Shown here piece after piece: positions 35,810-45,382 of a DNA stretch of 64,000 nucleotides (the stretch's first letter is position 1; every line of letters starts with the position of its first letter). The DNA is from Phycisphaerales bacterium (GTDB lineage Bacteria > Planctomycetota > Phycisphaerae > Phycisphaerales > JAGLTS01). The notes under the pieces were generated by a model. The model was not told the DNA's origin, did not search any database, and worked only from the letters and a program-made list of their open reading frames with translations. The stretch is from positions 1 to 64,000 of the forward strand of contig JAGLTS010000016.1 in assembly GCA_023135165.1 (NCBI GenBank), given 5' to 3'. The translations under genes and the position numbers were made by a program.

Positions 35810-36610
35810 CTACTTCCCAGGCTCGGTCTTCGCTTCGCCTGCGCCCTTCGCGGGTGGTTCGTAGGCGTCGATGGATCGAATCACCAGGTCGAAACCGAAC
35901 TCGGCGTATCGGCCGATGAAACGCGGGTGGTTGAACATGCCCGGCTCCTCGCGGTCCTCGTTGCAGCGCACGGCTGCGCTGAAGGTCCCGTGAAGAACAA
36001 GTAGATCGTCTTCCGAAAACCTCTTGAGAAGTCGAGCCTCACGAGATCGGATGGGGATCGCGTGCTTGCCGCCGATCGCTTCGCCAGTTGCTGGGTCGAG
36101 TACGACGATCTCGAAGACAAGATCGCTGGGCGAGGTTTCCCTGAGTCGCTCGTAGCGGACGATCCACATGACGTCGGCACGGTGCAGCCGATTCATGTCC
36201 TGGCACCATCGCTCAACGGCACGCCGGCGCTGCTGGACGTTCTGCCCCGCCGTCGCCTGCGGGTCTCCGAACTGCGAGTCGTACGCCTCGGCGAGCGTCG
36301 CGAAGAGCGCATCAGGGGCAGCCATCGGATCATCCGGCAGCGGGGCGGGCTCAATCACGGGAGCGTCCGGTGCCTTGGCCGGCTCACCGGGGGTTTGGGC
36401 GAGAAGGCGTTTGATCTGCGCGACCTCTTCCTCAAGCGCCGTGAGCCGTTTCTTCATATCAGAGAGTTCTCGCAGCAGTCGCTGGTTCTCCTCGCGGAGC
36501 TGCTCGTTCTGTCTGCGAAGCTGGGAATCGCTCTCCTGCGCTGACGCGGGTTGTGGTGCGGCGGCAAGCAGGAGGATGACAGCCAATCCGATCTGAAACG
36601 CGCGAACCAT
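35810..36610 (-). CDS. Exported protein with N-terminal coiled coil
   Basis: This is a 266-residue protein of unknown function. A signal peptide ends A-S-A just before Q-E-S-D-S. A short leucine-zipper-like coiled coil follows (about 30-75; L-R-R-Q-N-E-Q-L-R-E-E-N-Q-R-L-L). After a Pro/Ala-rich linker comes a globular part with W-I-V-R-Y-E-R-L and several Arg/Asp clusters. The ATG at 36610 gives a proper signal peptide. It is divergent from the operon starting at 36730. Confidence 0.7.
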   Translation of the reverse strand: MVRAFQIGLAVILLLAAAPQPASAQESDSQLRRQNEQLREENQRLLRELSDMKKRLTALEEEVAQIKRLLAQTPGEPAKAPDAPVIEPAPLPDDPMAAPDALFATLAEAYDSQFGDPQATAGQNVQQRRRAVERWCQDMNRLHRADVMWIVRYERLRETSPSDLVFEIVVLDPATGEAIGGKHAIPIRSREARLLKRFSEDDLLVLHGTFSAAVRCNEDREEPGMFNHPRFIGRYAEFGFDLVIRSIDAYEPPAKGAGEAKTEPGK

Positions 36611-36672
36611 GTCTCGTCGCTCCGGTATTGATTGATACGGACCTGCTTTGTGCATTCAGCAGGCCAGTTCGG

Positions 36673-36681
36673 TGCTATCCT
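36673..36681 (+). promoter_or_regulatory. Candidate extended -10 promoter element
   Basis: TGCTATCCT is followed directly by ACAAT, 48 bases before the ATG at 36730. It resembles the elements before the ATPase gene and cydA. Confidence 0.4.
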
Positions 36682-36729
36682 ACAATGAAACGGACAGCCG
36701 AGCCGTGTTACGTCAAAGGGGTTGCACAC

Positions 36730-38568
36730 ATGGAACGGATCAGATGCATTCTGCGGCGTACCGCTCGTCGGCTGTTGCTGTCTCGACTGATCGTGAAGCT
36801 CCACATCGTTGCGATTGCGGTCGCGTCGGTCGGGCTGCTGCTGGTTCTGGTGGATCGCCTCACAGCGGCGGTGCTGCCTCTGACCATCACGGGCGTGGCG
36901 CTCGCGGCGCTGGCGCTGCTCATCGCAGGTGTCTGGGCGATGATCGGTCGGCTGGGTGAGTTGCAGCTTGCCATGCTGATTGACGAGCGTCTGGAACTGG
37001 ATGAACGCATCTCGACGGCGCTGCAGTGCCGAGGCCTGGATGACTCATTCGCGCGTGCGGCTGTGGAGGATGGCATCGCTGCGGCGTCGAGACCGGAAAC
37101 GGATCGTCTTGTCGCGCAGCGCTTTCCAATGGCGCTGCCTCGATCGGCGTGGGTTTCGCCTGTTGTGATCATCGCGGCGCTCGCCTGCACGTTTCTGTCC
37201 CCACGTGACATCTTCGCACGCAAGCCCGGTACAGATCCGGAGGTGACGCAGCGTGTGCGGGAAGTGCGGTTTGAGATCCAAGAGCAGCTTGATCGGATCA
37301 AGGAGACTGCGTCGGGCATGGAGAGCCGGTTCGGCATGGCTGAGGATGCGCAGGGCGACGCCGGCGACATCGACCTTCCCACCGGCGCCGAGCCGATCGA
37401 CCAGTTGCGAGACCAGCTTCGAGAGATCACCGATGCTCAAAAACGCCTTGAAGCGATGCGGGACAGCACCGAGTCCAAGGCGATGAATCAGATCGAGCAA
37501 CAGATGCGCAGGCTGCGCGTCCCCGGAGACGGTCCGGCGTCGAAGATGATCCAGTCCTTGCAGCGGGGTGATTTCGCGCAGGCGGAGCAGGCCCGGCGCG
37601 AGTTGGCGGAGAAGATTCGTAGCGGCGACATGAGCGCCGAGGACCAGGCGAAGCTCGCCGAGCAGATGAGGAAGCTCGCGGAGCAACTTCAGCAGATGGC
37701 TCAGCAGCAGCAGCAGTCGCTGGCCAACGCCCTGGAGCAGGCTGGCCTCGATCCGGCGGCAGCAAGCAGCATGCAGGCCCTGGAGCAAGCCCTCAAAGAT
37801 GCTCAGAACCTGACGGATGAGCAGAAGGAGCAACTTCGCAAGCTGGCTGAGCAGAACGCCAAGGTCCAGGAGATGACGCAGAGCATGTGCGATGCATCCA
37901 CGAAGATGTGTCAGGGCATGTCGATGGGGAACATGGGGATGACGTTGGAGGGCTTAGCCGGGCTGGGATCACAGCTTGGGGATCTGAGCGAGCTGCAGAG
38001 CGGCTGCACGCTGACCGAGGACATGATCAAGCAGTTGCAGCAGATGGCTGCGGCCTGCGGCAGTTGCCAGGGCGGGGAAGAGGGACTCGATCAGTACATC
38101 GTCGCGACCGGCATGAACCCGACGGAGTGGAGCGAGATCTGGAAGGAAGAACTCAAATACGGCAAGGGGATGGGCAACAACCCGGGCCACGGGGCCGGCG
38201 GTGAGGCCGTGAAGAGCGAGACGCGGACCAGGCTCAAGCGGGAGTCGCTCCAGACGATCCTGGGCGAAGGCCCGATGATCGCTCGCCAACTCGTGCAGGG
38301 CACACAGGTTCGCGGCGACTCACGGGCCAAGTTCGTCGAAGTATTGGCCGAGATCACGGAGGGGCTTGAGGACGGTCTGGTCGAGGATCGGATTCCACGG
38401 GAGTACCACGAAGCGATCAAGCGGTACTTCGGCGATCTCCAGGCCAGGCTCGACGACAAGGCAGCCGACGACGGGGCCGGTGATGGTGGGACGGACAGTG
38501 GTGGGACGGGCGAGAACGAAGCCCCTGCCGATGAGTCGGACGACGCGAAGCCGCAAGCGGCTCCCTGA
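36730..38568 (+). CDS. Membrane protein with long Gln-rich coiled coil
   Basis: This 612-residue protein has two membrane segments near the N-terminus (about 20-70) and a third at about 138-155. A very long Glu/Gln-rich helical region follows (about 170-470), with a run of Gln (Q-Q-Q-Q-Q) and many coiled-coil heptads. The C-terminal part includes I-P-R-E-Y-H-E-A-I-K-R-Y-F-G-D-L, a segment I associate with planctomycete proteins encoded near MoxR/BatA operons. The ATG at 36730 has AAAGGGG upstream at suitable spacing. A mechanical or scaffold role in the envelope is possible. Confidence 0.7.
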   Translation: MERIRCILRRTARRLLLSRLIVKLHIVAIAVASVGLLLVLVDRLTAAVLPLTITGVALAALALLIAGVWAMIGRLGELQLAMLIDERLELDERISTALQCRGLDDSFARAAVEDGIAAASRPETDRLVAQRFPMALPRSAWVSPVVIIAALACTFLSPRDIFARKPGTDPEVTQRVREVRFEIQEQLDRIKETASGMESRFGMAEDAQGDAGDIDLPTGAEPIDQLRDQLREITDAQKRLEAMRDSTESKAMNQIEQQMRRLRVPGDGPASKMIQSLQRGDFAQAEQARRELAEKIRSGDMSAEDQAKLAEQMRKLAEQLQQMAQQQQQSLANALEQAGLDPAAASSMQALEQALKDAQNLTDEQKEQLRKLAEQNAKVQEMTQSMCDASTKMCQGMSMGNMGMTLEGLAGLGSQLGDLSELQSGCTLTEDMIKQLQQMAAACGSCQGGEEGLDQYIVATGMNPTEWSEIWKEELKYGKGMGNNPGHGAGGEAVKSETRTRLKRESLQTILGEGPMIARQLVQGTQVRGDSRAKFVEVLAEITEGLEDGLVEDRIPREYHEAIKRYFGDLQARLDDKAADDGAGDGGTDSGGTGENEAPADESDDAKPQAAP

Positions 38569-38619
38569 GGGGCGTTGTTCCGCACGCAGCCCGCACACCC
38601 GCACACCCGCAGCCGTCCG

Positions 38620-38628
38620 TGGTATCCT
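38620..38628 (+). promoter_or_regulatory. Candidate extended -10 promoter element
   Basis: TGGTATCCT lies 26 bases before the ATG of the solute-binding lipoprotein gene. It would allow the transporter operon to be transcribed independently of the gene before it. Confidence 0.4.
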
Positions 38629-38654
38629 CACAAGCAACGTGAAGGAGCGACCCC

Positions 38655-39773
38655 ATGACAAGATGGCTGAGTGCAGTGGGCCTGTTTCTGCTTGCGATCG
38701 TGCTGACGATCGGCCTGAGCGCATGTTCGCGCGATACGGAGGATGCGGATGATGGGGGTGCAGCCGACGATACGTCGCAAGCGGTCCATGCCACCGATGA
38801 CGTAGCGGTCCCCCCTGAGCCTCGCTCCAGTGACGTCGTCATCTACGTGTCGGTGGATCGGCAGATCGCCGAACCGATCCTTCGCGCGTTCGAGGATCAG
38901 ACGGGCATTCGTGTGCGTGAGAGTTACGACACGGAAGCGACCAAGACGACCGGACTCGTGGCGAGGCTTCGTGATGAGCACGCGCAAGGCAGATCCGTCG
39001 CGGATGTCTTTTGGTCGAGTGAGGCGTTCATGACGATTCAACTCGCGGATGAGGGCGTCCTCACGCCGATTACCGCCGAGATGGACCATGAGCCGGCTTG
39101 GGGTGGTGCGAGGCGCATGTGGTATGGGTTCGCAGCCCGGCCTCGCGTGCTGGCCTATGTGCCGGATCGGGTTGACCAAGCCGACCTGCCCGAGCGTTGG
39201 TTGGATCTGCTTCATCCGAGGTTCGCCGGCCGACTGGCGATGGCGGACCCGCGATTCGGCACGACGCGCGGGCATGTCGCGGCATTCTTCCACGTCTACG
39301 GCGAAGCCACCGCGACACGTTTCCTCCACGGGCTGGATGCGAATGATCTGCTCATCGTCGACGGGAACTCGCTGGCTGTCCGCCGGCTTGTCGAAGGCGA
39401 GGTGGATTTCGCCATCACCGATTCCGATGACGTCTGGGCGGCGAAACGGCAAGGTGCGGACATTGAGATGCTCTACCTGCGCCACACCGACCTAGCGGGC
39501 GGCGGTACGCTCGTGATCCCCAACACCGTCGCGCGCGTGGCGGGCGGGCCGAACGGGGATGTGGCGAATGATCTGATCGTCTACCTGCTCAGTGAGGGAG
39601 TCGAACGGCTCCTTGCGGAGAGTGATTCGCACAACATCCCATCGCACCCGGCGCTGCGAGCACAGTTTGCCCAGTATGCCGTGCCCGATCCGCTTGATAT
39701 CGATCTCGCCGAGGTTGCAGCGATGATGGATCGTGTCATCGAGACGGCTTCGGACGTTTTGGGCACGCGGTAA
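38655..39773 (+). CDS. ABC transporter solute-binding lipoprotein (iron(III)-type)
   Basis: This 372-residue lipoprotein captures a ligand for the permease encoded immediately downstream. The lipobox is L-S-A-C, preceded by a hydrophobic signal. After an Asp-rich linker the binding fold starts V-V-I-Y-V-S-V-D and contains F-E-D-Q-T-G-I-R-V. This is the type of periplasmic protein used for Fe(III) (FbpA-like), although related members bind phosphonate, thiamine or other ligands. The next gene starts right after the stop. No ATP-binding subunit is encoded next to them. Confidence 0.85.
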   Translation: MTRWLSAVGLFLLAIVLTIGLSACSRDTEDADDGGAADDTSQAVHATDDVAVPPEPRSSDVVIYVSVDRQIAEPILRAFEDQTGIRVRESYDTEATKTTGLVARLRDEHAQGRSVADVFWSSEAFMTIQLADEGVLTPITAEMDHEPAWGGARRMWYGFAARPRVLAYVPDRVDQADLPERWLDLLHPRFAGRLAMADPRFGTTRGHVAAFFHVYGEATATRFLHGLDANDLLIVDGNSLAVRRLVEGEVDFAITDSDDVWAAKRQGADIEMLYLRHTDLAGGGTLVIPNTVARVAGGPNGDVANDLIVYLLSEGVERLLAESDSHNIPSHPALRAQFAQYAVPDPLDIDLAEVAAMMDRVIETASDVLGTR

Positions 39774-42269
39774 GTGCGCCGGGGCGCGTGGGCAGTCGTC
39801 GTCGTTGGTCTGCTGATCCTGCTCGCGGCTGTCGTCTGGCCCGCCTTGGCGGTGCTGGTCGCGGCGGCCAGCGGTGGTGGGGGGGGTAGTGGGGGTTGTG
39901 GGAGTAGTGGGGGTTGGGCCGGCGCGCCGAGGTTGTTCCTGACGAGCGTTGGCTGGGCGGGAGCGGTCGGCGCGGGAGCGACCCTGCTCGGCTGGGCGCC
40001 GGGCGTGCTCCTGGGTCGAAAGCGCAGTCTGCTCTTGCTGGCGCTCTTCATCGCGATGCTTTGTATTCCAAGCTACGTGTCGTACTACGCGTGGGGATTG
40101 CTGCGAACGCCCGGAACGATGCTCGGCGACTGGATCGCGCTGGACCGTTCTCGCGGGTTCGCAGCTCGGCATGTCCAGGCGTGGATCGGTCTGGTTGGTT
40201 GGGCTTGGCCGATCGTTGCGATTTGTGTCGCGGCCGTTGCCGGGAGAATGCCGCGCACTCGTCAGGAGCTTGCTCGTCTCGAGCCTTGCCCGGTGACAAC
40301 GCGCATCGCGCTCTGTGCTCGTGAGACATGGCCCGGAGCGCTGCTCGGCTGGGGCGTCACCGCGGCGCTGATTGTCAACAGCTTCGTCAACTTCCACCTT
40401 GCCTCGATTCCAACCTATGGATTGCACCTTGACGTGCTCCGTGCCCTGGTCGTTCCGCCCGGTGTGCTGCTCGCGGCAGGGCTTCCCTCGATCGCACTCG
40501 CCATGCTTGGTGCGTGTGTGTTGCTGGCTTCGCTACGGCTTGCCGGCGATGAGGAGTTGCCGACGGATACGGCACGCGCTGGCAGAACGCTGGGGATTGT
40601 GACAGCGGTCATCTGGCTCGGCACGTGCGCCGGGCCGGCGATCCTGATCGTCGTCGCCCTTGGGTCGCTGAGCGCTGCTCGGGCGGGCTTGGCGCGCAGC
40701 GGCATCATCAGTGCGGGCATGGGAAGCGCCTGCGTCGCCGCCTGCGTCGCACTTGTTACCGGTGTCGTGTGCATCAACCTCACGCTCGGATGGTCCAGCC
40801 GAAGCCGATGGGTTCGTCGGCTCACGACGGCTCAGGCGGCTTTCTGGCTCACCACATCGCTCGTGCCGGGTACCATTGCGGCGATGGCGCTCGGTACTGC
40901 GTACAACCGAGACTGGACGGCGTGGGTATATGGCTCGACGCTGATCGTGGTGCTCGCGCATGTCGCTCGCTTCAGCTTGGTGAGCGTGCTGCTTGCGCGA
41001 TTCGCCGCGGCGCGGCAGCCGAAACTGCTGCGCGACATGCGCGAGTTGGATGGGGCGACGACGCTGACGGGTTGGTTGCGTTCAAGCGGGCCTTGGCTCG
41101 TCGGGCCTGCCGCGGCTGCGGGTTTGCTTGCCGGCGTATTGTCGATGGGCGAGGTGGCGACGACCGTGGCGCTCGCCCCGCCCGGTGCATCGCTCGTGGG
41201 TGCGGTCCTCCTGAACCAGCTTCACTACGCGCACGACGAGGTGGTGCTTGTCAGTTGCCTGCTGCTTTTTGTCACCGGTTTTGTCGTCATGTTGGTCCTT
41301 GCGGGCGGACACCGTGCGTGGCGACGGTGGGCGGCGTGCCTGCTCCTGCTGGCTGTGCTTCCCATGATGCCCGGGTGCGAGAAAGAGACGGTTGCTGATC
41401 CCACGTTTGAACCTGACCTGATCTTCGGTTCACCCGGCTACGGCGACGGCCAATTCGCCTACCCACGTGCCATCACGCTCGATCCGGTCAACGAGTGGAT
41501 CTACGTCGTGGACAAGGCCGGCCGGGTCCAGCGGTTCACCCTCGATGGCGCGTGCCTCGCGGGCTGGACGATGCCCAAGATCGACCGCGGCAAACCCACA
41601 GGCATCGCCGCTGGCCCCGACGGCAACGTCTGGGTCGCTGACACGCACGAGCAGCGCGTCATCGTCTTCACACCCGACGGCGAGATCGTGCGCATGTTCG
41701 GCAGCTACGGCACCGAGTTGGGACAATTCATCTATCCCAACGCGATTGCCTTCGACCGGACCGGTAAGGTCTTCGTCAGCGAGTTCGGCTCAAATGACCG
41801 GATCACGACGTTTCAACCGGACGGCACGGTGCTTCGCGCGTTCGGCGAGTTCGGCTACCCGGATGAGCAGACACAGGGCGGCGACGTGCGATTCAATCGT
41901 CCACAGTCGATCATCGTGGATCGGGATGCGGGTGAGATCTTCATCGCTGACGCTTGCAACCACCGCATCGTCGTGACGGACCTGGATGGAAACGCGCTGC
42001 GGACGTTCGGTACGCCGGGCGATGGGCTGGGCGAACTGCGATACCCATACGATCTCGCGTTCCTCCCGGATGGGACGCTGCTCGTATGCGAGTACGGGAA
42101 CAGTCGGCTTCAGCGGTTCACGCGGGACGGGGAGGCGATAGCGGTGTATGGCAGTCCGGGGCGACGTGCCGGCGAACTGACCGCTCCTTGGGGCGTCGTG
42201 ACGCACGGCTTCGACGTATTTGTGCTTGATTCCAGAAACAACCGTGTGCAGCGGTTCACACTCCGGTAA
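39774..42269 (+). CDS. ABC permease fused to an NHL-repeat beta-propeller
   Basis: This is an 831-residue fusion. The first 510 or so residues form an iron(III)-type two-module ABC permease with about 12 membrane segments; the second module contains W-L-V-G-P-A-A-A-A-G-L. The last membrane segment ends L-A-V-L-P-M-M-P-G-C, which looks exactly like the lipobox of a free-standing lipoprotein. The remaining 300 residues are about six NHL repeats (for example G-Q-F-A-Y-P-R-A-I-T-L-D and F-G-S-Y-G-T-E-L-G-Q-F). The frame is continuous with no stop. An internal start at the ATG near 41290 could also make the propeller as a separate lipoprotein. A Gly-rich loop near residue 35 is encoded by a G-quadruplex-type run. 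It starts at a GTG adjoining the upstream stop. Confidence 0.8.
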   Translation: MRRGAWAVVVVGLLILLAAVVWPALAVLVAAASGGGGGSGGCGSSGGWAGAPRLFLTSVGWAGAVGAGATLLGWAPGVLLGRKRSLLLLALFIAMLCIPSYVSYYAWGLLRTPGTMLGDWIALDRSRGFAARHVQAWIGLVGWAWPIVAICVAAVAGRMPRTRQELARLEPCPVTTRIALCARETWPGALLGWGVTAALIVNSFVNFHLASIPTYGLHLDVLRALVVPPGVLLAAGLPSIALAMLGACVLLASLRLAGDEELPTDTARAGRTLGIVTAVIWLGTCAGPAILIVVALGSLSAARAGLARSGIISAGMGSACVAACVALVTGVVCINLTLGWSSRSRWVRRLTTAQAAFWLTTSLVPGTIAAMALGTAYNRDWTAWVYGSTLIVVLAHVARFSLVSVLLARFAAARQPKLLRDMRELDGATTLTGWLRSSGPWLVGPAAAAGLLAGVLSMGEVATTVALAPPGASLVGAVLLNQLHYAHDEVVLVSCLLLFVTGFVVMLVLAGGHRAWRRWAACLLLLAVLPMMPGCEKETVADPTFEPDLIFGSPGYGDGQFAYPRAITLDPVNEWIYVVDKAGRVQRFTLDGACLAGWTMPKIDRGKPTGIAAGPDGNVWVADTHEQRVIVFTPDGEIVRMFGSYGTELGQFIYPNAIAFDRTGKVFVSEFGSNDRITTFQPDGTVLRAFGEFGYPDEQTQGGDVRFNRPQSIIVDRDAGEIFIADACNHRIVVTDLDGNALRTFGTPGDGLGELRYPYDLAFLPDGTLLVCEYGNSRLQRFTRDGEAIAVYGSPGRRAGELTAPWGVVTHGFDVFVLDSRNNRVQRFTLR
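39879..39918 (+). other. G-quadruplex-type G-run array in a coding region
   Basis: Five G-runs (8, 5, 3, 5 and 3 G) are separated by loops of 4, 4, 6 and 2 bases on the coding strand. They encode a Gly/Ser loop after the first membrane segment of the permease. Both DNA and mRNA could fold, about 100 bases after the start codon. Confidence 0.75.
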
Positions 42270-42319
42270 AACGTCAGCATCCGATAGGCTGGTCGCAACG
42301 ATGATCGAGTGACAAGCGC

Positions 42320-45300
42320 GTGGCGATTCGATTCGAACAACCCGAGCTGCTCTGGCTGATTCCGATCTGTGTGCTCGTCACGATCTGGATGGCTCGGCGC
42401 AGCTTGACGGGCCTGCGAGGCGTCAAGCGGTGGGTCGTCCTCGTGATGCGCTGCATCCTCATCATGGTGATCGTTACCGCGCTGGCGAAGCCGCGGTGGG
42501 CGGAGAGAAGCAGCGACGTGACGCTCCTGGTCGTGGTGGACCAGAGCTACTCCATGCCCAGCAGCAAGCTCAATGTGGTCACACACGTGATCGGCGAGGC
42601 GCTGGATCGCAAGCGAGCCGATGATCGGCTGGCGCTCGTGGCCGCTGCCGACGAGGCGTGGATCACGTCGATGCCCAACCGGCTTGCCGCGTTTGACCCG
42701 ACCGCCCCGGATTCTTCCGTGCGTGATGCGACCAACCTCGCGGCCGGCGTCCGGCTCGCCATGGCTGTCGCGCCTCACGATACCGCCGCCCGCATCCTGC
42801 TCGTAAGCGATGGTCTGGAGACTGTGGACAGCGTGCGATCCGTCGCCCAACTCTGCCTCGCCAACGGTATCCCTGTCGATGTCATCCCAATCACCTACGA
42901 TCACCCGTCCGAGGTCGTGTTCGACTCGGTCATCGTCCCGGCGCAGGCACGACCGGGGCAGGCGATGACCGTCAAGCTCGTCCTGCGATCCACCGGCTAC
43001 GCGCGCGGGCGGATCGGCTTGCTTCGCAACGGTCAGCCGGTCGACCTGAACCCCGGCGAGCCTGGGACGACGTTTGCCGTCGATGTCAAGCCCGGTCCCA
43101 ACACGTTCAGCATTCCCGTGGATGTTCCGAACAAGGGCGTCTATCGCTGGCAGGCGTACTTCGAGTCGGCGGCCGGCGACCGCGTCGAGATGCCCGCGAC
43201 GGAAGAGCCAGGCGGCGCGCTTGCAGTGATGTTCATCCTGCAGGCACAAGCTGACGAACTGGACAATCCCAACAACAACATCGCCGAGGCGGTGACGTTT
43301 GTGTACGGCGAAGGAACGGTTCTGGTGATCGACCGCACCGGTGAGGAATCGCGCAAGCTCGTCGAGGCTCTGCGGGCGTCGCGCATCAACGTCGAAGTCA
43401 AACAACCGGAAGACGCCGTGATGGATGTCGTCGCGCTGTCGGTCTACGACGCGATCATCCTGACGAACGTGCCTGCATATGACCTCAGCTACGAGCAGCA
43501 GGAAGCGCTGCGGGCGTACGTGCATGATGTGGGTGGCGGGCTTGTGATGGTCGGCGGGCCTGACTCATTCGGGGCCGGCGGATGGATCGCAAGCCCGGTC
43601 GCCGATGCGCTCCCCGTGAAGCTCGATCCGCCTCAGACCAGGCAGATTCCGCGTGGTGCACTGGTCATGATCATGCACTCGACGGAAATGGCGCAGGGCA
43701 ACTTCTGGGCTGAAAAGTGCGCGATCGCGGCAGTGAACGGCCTGACGCGCAAGGATCTGGTCGGCGTCATCGACTACAACTGGCAGGGCGGTGATACATG
43801 GGAGTACAAGCTGCAGGAGGTCGGAGATCGATCTGCCGTCAATCGCGCTATCAAGAACATGCCCGTCGGTGACATGCCGAGCTTCGAATCGTCGCTGAGC
43901 ATGGCGCTCGACGCACTCGTGCCCGCAAGGGCGGGGCAGAAGTCGGTGATTATCTTCAGCGACGGCGACGCATCCCGCGCGAGTGGCTCGACGATCCTGC
44001 GATGTGTGAAAAACAAGATCACCGTGACGTGCGTGATGATCGCCGGTCACGGCACGCAAGGCACGATGAAGGACATCGCCAAGAAGACCGGCGGCGAGTT
44101 CTTCCACATTCGCAACCCGAAGAAACTACCCGAGCTATTTCAGAAGATAGCGATCGAGACGCAGCGCTCGCTCATCGTCGAAGGCGAGACGTATTCGCTC
44201 ACCCAGCGATCGCTCATCGGGCCGACCGCCGGATTGCGCGGCGAGCTGCCGACGATCAGCGGGTATGTCCTCACGACCGATCGAGGCGGCAAGAGCAACA
44301 TCGGCATCACGAGCAACCTCGGCGATCCCATCTGTGCATCCTGGCAGTACGGCCTGGGAAAGGCGGTGGCCTGCACGTTCGACGTTAATCCGACACGATG
44401 GGCGAACAACTGGGTGCCCTGGGAGAACTTCGAGGAGTTCTGGGAGCGGACCATTCGCTGGGTGATGCGTCCCGCCAAACCGCGCAACGTCTCGATCCTC
44501 ACCGAGCAGGATGGCGATATCGTGCGCGTCGAGCTTCGTATCCTGACCGATGAAGGCGAGTTCGCCAACGATGAACACTTGCGAGCACGCGTGATCGACC
44601 CGGCGAACGAATCCGAGCCGTTACGCATGAGCCAGATCGGTCCGGGGCGTTACGCGGGAGAGTTCAGAGTGAGCAGGCCCGGCGCATACCTTGTCAGCAT
44701 GATAACGGGCATGGGTGGAACAGGCACTGCCGTGCGGGGCGGGTCGATCCAGGCAGCCGTGGCGGTGCCCTTCAGCCGGGAGTTCCGTGCCGTCAAGAGC
44801 AACAACGCGCTGCTGCAAGACATCGCGGACATGACAGGTGGTCGGTATTTGACGCAGTTTGATCCGCAAGCGACCGATCTGTTCGACCGCACCGGGCTGA
44901 CGTTTCCCGAGACGTTGACCGACGTGTGGCCGCTCTTCGCGATGATCGCTGTGGGCGTCTTCATCCTCGACGTTGGGATTCGGCGGGTGGCGATCGACGT
45001 CCCAGCCGTCATTCGCTGGACGCGGTCGCTGTTGGCGAAGCGTGCCGAGGCGACGACCGAAAGTATGGAGGCGTTCAAGCGGAGCCGCGCCGAAGTTGGC
45101 AGCCGGCTGCGCGGTAGCAAGAAGCGTGCGGCGGAAGCGGAACACATCGACGGATCAGCGCGGTTCGAGGCGGACGAATCGCAAGCAGGCGCTGTGCTGC
45201 CCCTTGAAGGTGACATGCCCGAGAAGCCGCATCGCGCCCCACGCCGCGATCGACTTGATGAAACGCCGCCCAGCGCTTCTGATGCCGATGATGACCGTAG

Positions 45301-45382
45301 CGTCACCGCAAGATTGCTCGATGCAAAACGTCGCGCCAGGCGGGGTCCGATTACCGATGATGAGGAGGCAAGCGATGCGTGA
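42320..45382 (+). CDS. Large membrane vWA protein with glutamine-amidotransferase-like domain
   Basis: This 1020-residue protein heads the vWA/MoxR operon. Two N-terminal membrane segments (about 10-25 and 38-55) precede a vWA domain whose MIDAS motif is D-Q-S-Y-S near residue 74. A class-I-amidotransferase-like region follows (about 370-435; G-G-G-L-V-M-V-G-G-P). A second vWA-like region comes next, including I-F-S-D-G-D-A-S near 550. A late membrane segment lies near 872, followed by a charged tail. Such proteins are thought to work with MoxR ATPases in envelope stress or cofactor insertion, but none is well characterised. It starts at a GTG, and its stop overlaps the MoxR start. Confidence 0.82.
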   Translation: MAIRFEQPELLWLIPICVLVTIWMARRSLTGLRGVKRWVVLVMRCILIMVIVTALAKPRWAERSSDVTLLVVVDQSYSMPSSKLNVVTHVIGEALDRKRADDRLALVAAADEAWITSMPNRLAAFDPTAPDSSVRDATNLAAGVRLAMAVAPHDTAARILLVSDGLETVDSVRSVAQLCLANGIPVDVIPITYDHPSEVVFDSVIVPAQARPGQAMTVKLVLRSTGYARGRIGLLRNGQPVDLNPGEPGTTFAVDVKPGPNTFSIPVDVPNKGVYRWQAYFESAAGDRVEMPATEEPGGALAVMFILQAQADELDNPNNNIAEAVTFVYGEGTVLVIDRTGEESRKLVEALRASRINVEVKQPEDAVMDVVALSVYDAIILTNVPAYDLSYEQQEALRAYVHDVGGGLVMVGGPDSFGAGGWIASPVADALPVKLDPPQTRQIPRGALVMIMHSTEMAQGNFWAEKCAIAAVNGLTRKDLVGVIDYNWQGGDTWEYKLQEVGDRSAVNRAIKNMPVGDMPSFESSLSMALDALVPARAGQKSVIIFSDGDASRASGSTILRCVKNKITVTCVMIAGHGTQGTMKDIAKKTGGEFFHIRNPKKLPELFQKIAIETQRSLIVEGETYSLTQRSLIGPTAGLRGELPTISGYVLTTDRGGKSNIGITSNLGDPICASWQYGLGKAVACTFDVNPTRWANNWVPWENFEEFWERTIRWVMRPAKPRNVSILTEQDGDIVRVELRILTDEGEFANDEHLRARVIDPANESEPLRMSQIGPGRYAGEFRVSRPGAYLVSMITGMGGTGTAVRGGSIQAAVAVPFSREFRAVKSNNALLQDIADMTGGRYLTQFDPQATDLFDRTGLTFPETLTDVWPLFAMIAVGVFILDVGIRRVAIDVPAVIRWTRSLLAKRAEATTESMEAFKRSRAEVGSRLRGSKKRAAEAEHIDGSARFEADESQAGAVLPLEGDMPEKPHRAPRRDRLDETPPSASDADDDRSVTARLLDAKRRARRGPITDDEEASDA

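Noticed and set aside
42110-43525. Long minus-strand open frame of about 470 codons opposite the NHL and vWA genes
   Set aside because: It lies antisense to two well-supported genes and its protein is rich in His, Arg and Asp without domain character, as expected from GC-rich codon shadowing.
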